64,000 nt of DNA from Brevibacillus laterosporus. GTDB lineage: Bacteria > Bacillota > Bacilli > Brevibacillales > Brevibacillaceae. Below are positions 17,630 to 25,258 of this stretch, one piece after another. The position numbers and the translations under genes are program-made. The notes under the pieces are model-generated. The model was not told the origin of the DNA, searched no databases, and saw only the letters and a list, made by a program, of their open reading frames with translations. Numbering within the stretch: position 1 is the first letter of the stretch; each line of letters starts with the position of its first letter. The stretch spans positions 3,528,001 to 3,592,000 of the forward strand of contig CP033464.1 of NCBI GenBank assembly GCA_007833815.1. Reading direction: 5' to 3'.

Positions 17630-18800
17630 TCAAGTAAATACGATATTTCTCGCGGTAGCACTACTAGTATTAGGAACATTCCTAGTAAAAAAAGCGGGAT
17701 TTCTGCAAAAGTTTTGTATTCCGGCACCAGTTGTTGGAGGGCTATTATTTGCAATCATTGTGACGACCCTGAAAGCGACGGGACTTTTGGAAATTACATT
17801 GGATACTTCACTTCAAAGCCTGTTCATGCTCACGTTCTTCACAACTGTAGGGTTGGGAGCAAGCTTTAAACTCATCAAATTAGGTGGTAAGCTGCTCGTC
17901 ATTTACTGGCTTGCTTGCGGATTCTTGGCTTTAGCACAAAACGTGATTGGTATCTCCTTGGCTTCGTTGTTCGGCATTCATCCACTAATTGGGATGATGG
18001 TAGGGTCAGTTTCCATGGAAGGTGGACATGGTGCGGCAGGCGCATTTGGACAAACCCTTGAAGATATGGGAATTCAATCAGCGTTGGCTATTGGGATCTC
18101 GGCAGCTACCTTTGGCCTCGTAGCCGGGGGCTTAGTTGGCGGACCGACTGTAAAATATTTAATTTCAAAATACGATCTAAAGCCGACTGAAACAGAAGAT
18201 GAGGTAGAGAATGTTGAAGAAAAAGTACAACCGATTACGACAAATACCTTCTTCATCCAAGTACTGCTCATTACATTCTGTATGGCATTAGGAACGTATT
18301 TAGGAGAGCTGTTCTCATCAGCAACCGGCTTTGTTCTACCTAATTATGTAGGAGCTATGTTTGTGGCGGTCATCGTCCGTAACATCGTAGATAAACTTAA
18401 TCCGAATGCAATTGACATGAAGAGCATCAACCTGATTAGTGACGTGACACTCGGAATCTTCCTGTCCATGGCACTTATGAGCATAAAATTATGGGAAGTA
18501 GCTGATCTTGCGCTTCCAATGCTATTGATCGTGTTTGTACAAGTTGTATTTATCATCCTGTTTGGTATTTTCATTTTGTTCCGGTTGCTTGGCAAAGACT
18601 ATGACGCCGCAGTAATGGTCGCAGGTTTTACAGGACATGGCCTTGGCGCTACACCAAATGCAATGGCGAATATGGCTACAGTGACTGGGCGTTTTGGGCC
18701 CTCACGAAAAGCTTACCTAGTCGTTCCCGTTGTAGGTGCCTTTCTCATTGATGTGTTCGGCATGCCGATCATTATTACAACGATAAATTTATTTAAATAA
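17613..18800 (+). CDS. gltS: Sodium/glutamate symporter
   Basis: A 395-residue polytopic transporter of the ESS family that imports glutamate with sodium. Two homologous halves are visible, each with a glycine-rich re-entrant segment: GSVSMEGGHGAAGAFG in the first, AGFTGHGLGATPNAMANM in the second. Both halves start with strongly hydrophobic helices, separated by an acidic cytoplasmic linker (KPTETEDEVENVEEK). It overlaps the end of hutG, so the two are translationally coupled. Glutamate is the product of HutG, which links uptake with histidine catabolism. LysR upstream is the likely regulator. Confidence 0.93.
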   Translation: MTLALNQVNTIFLAVALLVLGTFLVKKAGFLQKFCIPAPVVGGLLFAIIVTTLKATGLLEITLDTSLQSLFMLTFFTTVGLGASFKLIKLGGKLLVIYWLACGFLALAQNVIGISLASLFGIHPLIGMMVGSVSMEGGHGAAGAFGQTLEDMGIQSALAIGISAATFGLVAGGLVGGPTVKYLISKYDLKPTETEDEVENVEEKVQPITTNTFFIQVLLITFCMALGTYLGELFSSATGFVLPNYVGAMFVAVIVRNIVDKLNPNAIDMKSINLISDVTLGIFLSMALMSIKLWEVADLALPMLLIVFVQVVFIILFGIFILFRLLGKDYDAAVMVAGFTGHGLGATPNAMANMATVTGRFGPSRKAYLVVPVVGAFLIDVFGMPIIITTINLFK

Positions 18801-18872
18801 GATGACGAAAAAATCGAAACTGAAACATTTAGAAATAGTTCAGTCTGCATTGATGGCTCTATCCGCATTCTG

Positions 18873-18896
18873 AGGAACCTGTAGGGTTCCTTTTTT
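18873..18896 (+). terminator. Rho-independent terminator of hutG-gltS
   Basis: AGGAACC and GGTTCCT pair around TGTAG and are followed by TTTTTG. The 19-base hairpin is identical to the one at 15173-15191. Confidence 0.8.
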
Positions 18897-19452
18897 GAGT
18901 TTATTTTCTAACATTTATTGTTCTATGACAAATACGATACCGACTTTCACTTGGCGAAAATATCTAACGATGAAATGGATTTTTTTAATCCTAACATCTC
19001 AGGATCGTCAGGATTAAGTGTTGATTCTTAGAGAAGGGAATTTCTTGTATAAAGCTAATTTGAGAGAGATTGTTAATAATATGATCCCAAGGGAGAATCA
19101 TGGTTAAAATTGATTTATTTTAAAATAATTAAAACTTAACCTAACATCCAATGTAAAAGGCCCATTTGTTGAAATTTTTTCCTTTAGGAAAGAACTATAG
19201 CAAATGGGCCTTTTTGGTAACGGAATTTGATGGCAAAAGCCTATATCCCAGCAACAGTACTACACGTTTCAGCGCTTGATATTCCAAAAAGTTGCACATA
19301 CATATGAATATGTGCATTTTTCCGTTACTAGTGAAAATGTGTCGATTTTTTGAAATTGTATGTTATTATTTCGAAAAAGCATATAACTTATTTTGTGATA
19401 AATTCCAATATATGTTAAGTTTTATGGAAATATAAATAGCGAGGTGTTATCG
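18897..19452. other. Intergenic region before the bacteriocin cluster
   Basis: Apart from the hairpin at 19155-19217, this stretch holds no open frame I can support. It is AT-rich and probably contains the promoter of the LuxR-type gene, but no clear -35/-10 pair stands out. Confidence 0.5.
19155..19217. terminator. Long bidirectional terminator-like hairpin
   Basis: AAAAGGCCCATTTG (19155-19168) pairs perfectly with CAAATGGGCCTTTT (19201-19214), with T on one side and A on the other. It insulates the bacteriocin cluster from the gltS side. Confidence 0.75.
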
Positions 19453-20112
19453 TTGCAACAACATTCAAAGATGCCGGTAGTGACAATAAACCATTTGCTC
19501 GTTTATGTTAAAGAAGAAATTCATTTTGTCCAGCCTTTTTTTCATAATCCTCATTTTTTCATTGTAACAAATAAGGATGCACAAAGCGTAGATTTCATGT
19601 GCTCACATGGTGAGATGAGAAATGATGATTCTTTCGAGAAAAAAATGATAGCGCTCTCAATGAAGACGATCCAAGAAGCAACCTTTACAAAAGCTCCTGC
19701 TATTCGTTATGGAGAAGAAATGTATCCAAAATCACTGCAGGGATGGATCAGTCTAGGAAGTCCTGTGTATATAAATAATAAAAAAAAGGGGTATGTTAGC
19801 TTGAACTATCAGTCAGAAGAGCATATTTCCTACATAGTAAATATTTTTTGCTACATCATAAAAACAGTGGAAAGGCGATTAAATAATGCCGGACCTTCCC
19901 ACAAGGAGCAGGAATTGAAGAAGAAATTCAAAGACTTACAGCTAACCAAGAAAGAGTGTGAGATTGCCTATTGTCTTCTTGAAAATATCTCTATCAAAGA
20001 TATTTCAAAACATCATTTTATTTCGGTAGAGACAGTTCGAACACACGTGAAAAATATCTACAACAAAGTTGGTGTAAACAACAGAGTAGACTTAATTAGA
20101 ACGTTTGTATAA
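19453..20112 (+). CDS. LuxR-type regulator of bacteriocin cluster
   Basis: A 219-residue regulator. The C-terminal 65 residues are a LuxR helix-turn-helix (QLTKKECEIAYCLLENISIKD, quoted in part as LTKKECEIAYCLL; ISVETVRTHVKNIYNKVGVNNR). The N-terminal 140 residues look like a GAF-type sensor with an ISLGSPVYINNKKKGYVSLN strand set; I see no receiver or membrane domain. Start: TTG 19453, six bases after GAGGTG (19441-19446); the GTG at 19444 is inside that site. It ends 258 bases before the laterosporulin-like gene, same strand, so it is the obvious candidate activator. The signal is unknown. Confidence 0.82.
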   Translation: MQQHSKMPVVTINHLLVYVKEEIHFVQPFFHNPHFFIVTNKDAQSVDFMCSHGEMRNDDSFEKKMIALSMKTIQEATFTKAPAIRYGEEMYPKSLQGWISLGSPVYINNKKKGYVSLNYQSEEHISYIVNIFCYIIKTVERRLNNAGPSHKEQELKKKFKDLQLTKKECEIAYCLLENISIKDISKHHFISVETVRTHVKNIYNKVGVNNRVDLIRTFV

Positions 20113-20185
20113 CGATACTTACAAAAATCCCCCGTAAAGGTGATTTTAATTATTTGTGAATAGAATATAATAAAAATTGTAAAAG

Positions 20186-20223
20186 TTACCATTTGAAAAT
20201 AAATGATATTTTTATCATGGTAA
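20186..20223. promoter_or_regulatory. Nested palindrome upstream of bacteriocin gene
   Basis: TTACCAT (20186-20192) is repeated inverted as ATGGTAA (20217-20223), and inside it ATGATA-TTTT-TATCAT (20203-20218) forms a second palindrome. It lies 150 bases before the peptide gene and is a candidate operator for the LuxR-type protein. A role as a terminator of the regulator gene is less likely because no T tract follows. Confidence 0.4.
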
Positions 20224-20370
20224 TCTAAAATGGTGATTTTTTCAAAGTGGTTCGAGGGTTTTTATATCTCTAGCGCGTTCTTCCATGGAATAGAGTGTAA
20301 TCCCGAGCACCACAGTTGAAATGTAAGTTAACTTAAAAAATTTTAAACATGTGAATGGAGGATGAAAGGT

Positions 20371-20529
20371 ATGGGATGCCAATATGAATGTCCAGATGCA
20401 GTTAAAAATTGGGCTTATCAAGATTATCAGTGTCACCCAGTAGAGAAAAAATATTATAGACATGTTTATGCTGTGTGCATGAATGGTCTTAATGTGTATT
20501 GCAAAACAGAGTGGAGCACCAAGTGTTAG
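20371..20529 (+). CDS. Laterosporulin-like bacteriocin (defensin-like, leaderless)
   Basis: A 52-residue frame too short for most gene callers. It has six cysteines (positions 3, 7, 21, 36, 44, 52) and the blocks CPDA, DYQCH, KKYYRHVYAVCMNG, VYCKTEW. From memory these match laterosporulin and laterosporulin10 of Brevibacillus laterosporus, class IId bacteriocins with a defensin-like fold held by three disulfides. There is no leader peptide: the first Cys is residue 3, so only Met would be removed. GGAGG lies nine bases upstream. The hairpin at 20561-20590 and the redox and export genes that follow support a dedicated production operon. The sequence differs from both remembered homologues at many positions, so it looks like a new variant. 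Confidence 0.9.
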   Translation: MGCQYECPDAVKNWAYQDYQCHPVEKKYYRHVYAVCMNGLNVYCKTEWSTKC

Positions 20530-20560
20530 AATAAACACATAGATTAGGATAAAAAGGGAA

Positions 20561-20590
20561 GGAACACTCTATACCAATATAGAGTGTTCC
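20561..20590 (+). terminator. Perfect 13-bp hairpin after bacteriocin gene
   Basis: GGAACACTCTATA (20561-20573) pairs perfectly with TATAGAGTGTTCC (20578-20590) around CCAA, followed by only a weak T run (TAGTCCTTTA). It probably works as a partial terminator or mRNA stabiliser, giving more peptide message than message for the export and folding genes. Confidence 0.7.
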
Positions 20591-20620
20591 TAGTCCTTTA
20601 TCTGAAGTGGAGGGTTAATA

Positions 20621-21106
20621 ATGGGGACAGACAATCATAAAAAGTTTCTTAAAAACCCAGATCGTTTTTTTGAAAAGATCGGTAGTTCTTTTCCAGAAGA
20701 AATGAATCTAATGAAAGATGGATCATCCGTAGACTTTACATGGGTTCGTAAGGAAGCTTGTGGAACAATTATCTACATAATGAGTGAATCATGCAAATTT
20801 TGTAGATATGATGCCATAAAAGAGTTCGCTGACAAATACAATAAATTTTCTTATATGATTTTCTTATATGGTTCAGAGGAATATAAGGAACAGATAAGAG
20901 AAGAGTATGGGATTTCATTTCCGATCGAGTTAACGGATCTGAAAGAAATAGGAGAAAAACTATTTATAGAGTTGGTTCCCACTATGATTGCTATGAATCG
21001 TGTAGGTCAAATTATCACTTGCGGTAGTTTTCGTAATGAAGTAGAGTCGCTTGAAATGAGAATGGAACCGTTTCTTCAAGTTTATTACTCCTTGGAGAGT
21101 TGTTAA
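20621..21106 (+). CDS. Thioredoxin-like protein, bacteriocin cluster
   Basis: A 161-residue thioredoxin-fold protein without a signal peptide or membrane helix. The redox motif CKFC sits in IIYIMSESCKFCRYDA, and the conserved cis-proline region reads ELVPTMIAMNRVGQII. Start ATG 20621 follows GGAGGG by six bases. It is the first gene after the bacteriocin and its end touches the exporter gene. With two further thioredoxin-fold proteins and a MauE-like protein it probably handles the cysteines of the peptide before or during export, as oxidant, isomerase or reductant. Which of these roles it has cannot be read from sequence. Confidence 0.8.
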   Translation: MGTDNHKKFLKNPDRFFEKIGSSFPEEMNLMKDGSSVDFTWVRKEACGTIIYIMSESCKFCRYDAIKEFADKYNKFSYMIFLYGSEEYKEQIREEYGISFPIELTDLKEIGEKLFIELVPTMIAMNRVGQIITCGSFRNEVESLEMRMEPFLQVYYSLESC

Positions 21107-21108
21107 AA

Positions 21109-22959
21109 ATGAATGTGAATGACAGAGACTCTGTAAATAAAACGAGCAAGAAAGAGAGCTTGGGATTTTTTCAGAGCATGCAACATAGAAAAAGCCTGAT
21201 GCTGTATGCATGCAAAATCGTTTGGAATTTTAATAAAACCTATATGCTTTTGGTCGTTTCCTTAAGTATAATTCTTGCTCTTCAATCAAACGCAATCATT
21301 ATCGTGAACAAATATACAATTAACAATCTTATAAGTTCGCAAGTATACCTTGCACTACTTGGAATTGGAATGATGCTCTTCCTAGAACTGCTTCAGGAGG
21401 GCTTTGAACTTTTCCTGCGATTCTATAATACAAAATGTGATGAACAATTTTCCATTTATAGGGAACAAATACTATTTAACAAGCTGGCAAGTATGGGTTT
21501 ATTAGAACGTGAGCATCCCAGCTTTTTAGGAAAGCTACAGATATGGTCACTTGGATTGATGAAAATACAAGCCACTTTTCAAACAGGGGTACAATGTGTA
21601 AAGGCGTTACTTACAGGCGTACTTTCCATTTATGTGTTGGTTAGTGGTTATTGGCTCATAGGTGTTATTATCATTTTGTTTTCACTTGCCAAAAGCGTAT
21701 TTGTGTTTAAGGTTATCGATCCACTTGTAACGATGAATATGCAGATGGCTCGCGCCCATAACCTCACTACATACTTTAGAGATCTACTAGTAAAAAAAGA
21801 GGCACAAAAGGAATTTCTCCTCATGCAAGCTTTCTCCTTTTTTAAAGATAAATGGCTACGATCGAAAACAAACATCATGAACATGAACATAGATATTACG
21901 AAATTAAATGTAAGACCAGAACTGATAAGTAGTCTGTTATCGATGTGTAGCAGATTAATTATTATGATTATGATGGTCTTTCTTGTTATTGATAAGAAGA
22001 TGACCATTGGGGATTTCATTGCGGTATCTTTGGCTGCCTCCTTGGCAGAAAGAAATATCCTGTCTCTGTTCTTACAATGCAAAAATCTACTAGAGAACCT
22101 GCGCTACGTAGAGGAATATGAGAAGATGGACTCTACCACTCAAAGCGTAGAGGATAAACAAGTGGCAACAACAGACTTTCAACTAAAGCAAGGTATAGAG
22201 GTAGTGGATTTAACCTTCACTTATCCAAATAGGCTAGTACCAGCTCTTCATAACATCAATCTCTCTATAAAAAAAGGAGAGAAGATTGCTATTATCGGGG
22301 ATAACGCAGCTGGAAAATCAACGCTGATCAAACTATTGCTAGCCTTATATCATGCTCCAGATAACACGATTTTTTATGATGGTGTGGAACAAAAACAGAT
22401 AGATGTTGCTGGCTTATGGAAAAGGTGCGGAGCTATCTTTCAGGATTTTATGAAGTACAAGATATCTATCCATGAAAATATCTGCTTGGAAAATGAAAAG
22501 AAAGATGATCAGGAGTTATATCATCTTCTCGAACATCTGAATATACAAGATTTTTATCAGTTAGAAAATGGTCTTTCTACCATGATTGGTGATATCCATG
22601 AGGATTCGGTGGATTTGTCAGGTGGCCAATGGCAAAGAATTGCACTAGCTCGACTATTATATCGTAATCTGGATTTTATAGTTTTAGATGAACCGACTTC
22701 CGCCCTAGATCCGAACAGTGAAGTGAAAGTATTTGACGATATCCTAGACTTAGCTAAAGATAAAACACTCATCGTCATTTCCCATCGAATTGGAATCGGA
22801 AAAAAGGTAGATCGTATCTATTATATGCGGCAAGGAAGTATTATCGAGCAAGGGAGTCATCAGCAATTGATGGATGCAAAAGGTGAATATTTTCAGACAT
22901 GGGAACGCCAAAGCGAGTGGTATAATTCAGAATTAGTTTACGAAAGTAGGGGGTCATAA
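21109..22959 (+). CDS. ABC exporter (bacteriocin transport), no peptidase domain
   Basis: A 616-residue half-transporter: about six membrane helices (residues 30-310), then an ATPase domain with Walker A GDNAAGKST, signature LSGGQWQRIALARL, Walker B FIVLDEPTSALD and the switch His in VISHR. It lacks the N-terminal C39 peptidase that cuts double-glycine leaders, which agrees with a leaderless peptide. ATG 21109 is preferred over TTG 21100, which is too near the GGAG site. It follows the first thioredoxin gene by two bases and precedes the second by four. Export of the laterosporulin-like peptide, and perhaps immunity, is the likely job. Confidence 0.88.
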   Translation: MNVNDRDSVNKTSKKESLGFFQSMQHRKSLMLYACKIVWNFNKTYMLLVVSLSIILALQSNAIIIVNKYTINNLISSQVYLALLGIGMMLFLELLQEGFELFLRFYNTKCDEQFSIYREQILFNKLASMGLLEREHPSFLGKLQIWSLGLMKIQATFQTGVQCVKALLTGVLSIYVLVSGYWLIGVIIILFSLAKSVFVFKVIDPLVTMNMQMARAHNLTTYFRDLLVKKEAQKEFLLMQAFSFFKDKWLRSKTNIMNMNIDITKLNVRPELISSLLSMCSRLIIMIMMVFLVIDKKMTIGDFIAVSLAASLAERNILSLFLQCKNLLENLRYVEEYEKMDSTTQSVEDKQVATTDFQLKQGIEVVDLTFTYPNRLVPALHNINLSIKKGEKIAIIGDNAAGKSTLIKLLLALYHAPDNTIFYDGVEQKQIDVAGLWKRCGAIFQDFMKYKISIHENICLENEKKDDQELYHLLEHLNIQDFYQLENGLSTMIGDIHEDSVDLSGGQWQRIALARLLYRNLDFIVLDEPTSALDPNSEVKVFDDILDLAKDKTLIVISHRIGIGKKVDRIYYMRQGSIIEQGSHQQLMDAKGEYFQTWERQSEWYNSELVYESRGS

Positions 22960-22963
22960 TACG

Positions 22964-23398
22964 ATGTCTAAAAAACTAGTTCGTGATACTGGTTTAGAAA
23001 TAGGCACAAAGATTCCACAGATTCATTTCACAAATTGGGATTCGTCACAGGTAGAGTTGAATTTTTTACCTAAGGGAGCAGCATTGGTTTTTGTCTCTGT
23101 TTTTTGTTCCTATTGTATTGATTTGCTACCTCACCTTCGATCAATAAGTCAGTGTGAGGATATGCAACTCTACCTTTTTTCAGACGGAGAAATAGAGGAT
23201 CATGCTGAAATGGCTGATTATTTTGAGTGGGAATTCCCGGTTATTCAACTCAAACATAAAGAAATGAGCGAAATCTTTGAGATTACCTATCACCCGTTTC
23301 TTCTTGTTACCGATTCTCAGGGTGTGATTATTAGCAAAGGGGATATATATCATGTGGAGGATTTTCGTAAAATAGTAGAAAGTGCTTTATTACCATGA
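22964..23398 (+). CDS. TlpA/peroxiredoxin-like thioredoxin-fold protein
   Basis: A 144-residue thioredoxin-fold protein. The redox motif CSYC lies in VFVSVFCSYCIDLLPHL, the cis-proline in EITYHPFLLVTD, both typical of TlpA/ResA relatives. There is no signal peptide or membrane anchor, which is unusual for TlpA proteins and suggests action on the cytoplasmic side or with the membrane partner encoded next (the two genes overlap by four bases, ATGA). It is the second redox protein of the bacteriocin cluster. Confidence 0.8.
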   Translation: MSKKLVRDTGLEIGTKIPQIHFTNWDSSQVELNFLPKGAALVFVSVFCSYCIDLLPHLRSISQCEDMQLYLFSDGEIEDHAEMADYFEWEFPVIQLKHKEMSEIFEITYHPFLLVTDSQGVIISKGDIYHVEDFRKIVESALLP

Positions 23399-23931
23399 TG
23401 TTGTATCTTCTCTTGCTCCCGTATGGTTTTTCGTTCCTCTTTTTTGTTTCGGCTGTTACGAAGTGCCTTTCTTTGTTTGATTTTAAGCAGGCTATTGTAC
23501 ACTTTGATGTAATATCCAGAAAATATGTAGCAATCACTTCCTATCTGGTTATTATCATGGAATTAGCTCTGGCGGTTTGTTTTTCTCAATTAGTATTTTT
23601 ACATGCCGCTTTTATTCTGACTTCCTTGGTGATGATATTTTTTATTGCGTTGTTTGTGAGAGCTATTAAGCAGAAAAAGAATTTTGCATGTAGCTGTTTT
23701 GGAGTCAGTACGAACAAGACAAACATGAAGCTGGCAATCTTTCGTAATAGTATCCTGTTAGTAGGAGCTATATGGGGAATATGTATTGCCAATCATGTAG
23801 AGACGTTACCATATGCCCAAGAACATATCATGTTTTATCTTATCTCAGTAGCTTTTCTCATACATGTCTATAAGGAATTACATATTTTGCATAACATACA
23901 AAAGAAAATAAGGATGATTGTACCATGGTAA
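23395..23931 (+). CDS. MauE/DoxX-like redox membrane protein
   Basis: A 178-residue protein with four predicted membrane helices and a MauE-type look: FVSAVTKCLSLFDF at the N-terminus and the cysteine pair FACSCFGV in the loop after helix three. MauE partners with MauD-type thioredoxins in disulfide handling of exported proteins in methylamine dehydrogenase systems and in some RiPP and bacteriocin clusters. Here it overlaps a TlpA-like gene before it and a membrane-anchored thioredoxin-fold gene after it (by 7 bases), so the three probably form one redox relay across the membrane. Confidence 0.8.
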   Translation: MMLYLLLLPYGFSFLFFVSAVTKCLSLFDFKQAIVHFDVISRKYVAITSYLVIIMELALAVCFSQLVFLHAAFILTSLVMIFFIALFVRAIKQKKNFACSCFGVSTNKTNMKLAIFRNSILLVGAIWGICIANHVETLPYAQEHIMFYLISVAFLIHVYKELHILHNIQKKIRMIVPW

Positions 23932-24341
23932 ATTTCATGCTCAGTCTTTGGGGCATCATACTTGTTTTTATCATAGGAATGAGGATTATAAAATCTTTTT
24001 ATTATAAAAATTATCTACAAATCTATGTGTCTGATAGTGAGGAGATAACGGAATTACATGATAAAAGTGTCTTTTTGTTTTTGTCTTATACTGATCCTAG
24101 TAACGCTGAATATCTTAGTGAAATGAACCGTCGCTTGCCCGAGTATCAGGTTTACGTCATCTATAAGGCACCTGAATGGAAAGCAAGGGTATTTTCACGC
24201 CAAGTAAACGAACAAACGAAGCTACGAGTTGATGAACAAGGGATAATATCTGATGATTTAGGTATTTCTGCCTTTCCCGCTTACCTTACCTATCATGCGA
24301 TTTTTAAAAAAATATGGATAGTACGTTTTCACATGTATTAA
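23925..24341 (+). CDS. Membrane-anchored thioredoxin-fold protein lacking CxxC
   Basis: A 138-residue protein with one N-terminal membrane helix (residues 4-22) and a thioredoxin-like domain: SVFLFLSYTDPSNAEYLSEM stands where the CxxC strand and helix should be, and LGISAFPAYLTY carries the cis-proline. The two redox cysteines are missing, and I see no cysteine anywhere in it. It may be a MauD-like partner reduced to a binding role, a chaperone or an immunity factor. It overlaps the MauE-like gene and ends 26 bases before the last gene of the cluster. Confidence 0.7.
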   Translation: MVNFMLSLWGIILVFIIGMRIIKSFYYKNYLQIYVSDSEEITELHDKSVFLFLSYTDPSNAEYLSEMNRRLPEYQVYVIYKAPEWKARVFSRQVNEQTKLRVDEQGIISDDLGISAFPAYLTYHAIFKKIWIVRFHMY

Positions 24342-24367
24342 GATAAAATGCGAGGTGTTACCAGGAC

Positions 24368-24754
24368 ATGAATAGTCAATTACTAGTCGTAGATAAAGCC
24401 ACTTTTAGAAAAGAACATAAAAAACATATAGTAGGGCATATCATAAATGAAATTACAGTTCCAGCACTACCTTATGTGCATACATTTCATATGTTCATTG
24501 CTTTGAAAGAGCTACCTGATCAGGCAACTTTTGAACTTCAACTAAAAATAAAAGATCGTAATGGAAAAGATGTTGGAATTTCGAGTCCCGTAACGATGTA
24601 TCATGAGCGCAAAGAAGACCAATCTTCAGCAATGGAAACATCTTTAAACATGTCTATGGTACTTAGTCTAGAAGGGACGTATACAGCTGAGCTATACTAT
24701 GATGGAGAAGTGGCAACGACTTATCCAGTAAAGGTACGTATGGAACATATGTAG
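24368..24754 (+). CDS. DUF6941-like beta protein, end of bacteriocin cluster
   Basis: A 128-residue soluble protein with alternating strands and phrases such as ITVPALPYVHTFHMFIAL and LQLKIKDRNGKDVG that recall the DUF6941 family; this is a tentative assignment. It has no signal peptide, membrane helix or cysteine. It is the last gene before the terminator at 24813, 26 bases after the preceding gene, so it belongs to the operon. Immunity or regulation are possible, but nothing in the sequence proves either. Confidence 0.6.
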   Translation: MNSQLLVVDKATFRKEHKKHIVGHIINEITVPALPYVHTFHMFIALKELPDQATFELQLKIKDRNGKDVGISSPVTMYHERKEDQSSAMETSLNMSMVLSLEGTYTAELYYDGEVATTYPVKVRMEHM

Positions 24755-24812
24755 TAGTAACATATGACTATTTTCTAATTGTGAGTAACATATAGAGCAA
24801 TCGTATTTATGG

Positions 24813-24845
24813 AAGCTACCAATTTAGGATGGTAGCTTTTTATTT
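24813..24845 (+). terminator. Terminator of bacteriocin operon
   Basis: AAGCTACCA (24813-24821) pairs with TGGTAGCTT (24830-24838), followed by TTTATTTT. It marks the end of the cluster 58 bases after the last stop. Confidence 0.85.
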
Positions 24846-25258
24846 TGAAAAAAACTTTTGAAACGAAAGCAGCTTTAGAATCTGGGTGATACCAAGGATT
24901 TTGTGGCATCGTGTCATGTAATCGTATCGCGAACAAACGTCTATGCGGCACTGCGATCTTTATGGGATATTACTAATTCCTAGTACACGTATTGGAGACT
25001 GGCTAGAAACAAACGTTAAATGGGATTGGAAATGTCCATAACGCTTGGTAAATGAAATGACATACACTCTTCCGCTACAAGTCAAGCTAAGTTGTCGAGT
25101 ACTTAAAAATAAAAAATCATGAGTAGAAGGAACAAAGAATAGTTATTATGATAACTTTCTTGCTTCCGATTAGTAGCGTGTTTGTGGTGAAGAATGCTGG
25201 AATATCAAACCTATTTTGTTGCAAAAAAGGTTTATTAATGGTAAAGGAGAGATGTGTT
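24846..25258. other. Intergenic region, possible decayed DNA
   Basis: No frame with a ribosome site is present. Short stretches look coding-like (for example a frame reading GILLIPSTRIGDWLETN) but are interrupted. The last 60 bases lead into the CPBP protease gene. Confidence 0.4.

Noticed and set aside
18802-18873. 23-codon frame right after gltS
   Set aside because: There is no ribosome site and it ends inside the terminator hairpin; most likely chance.
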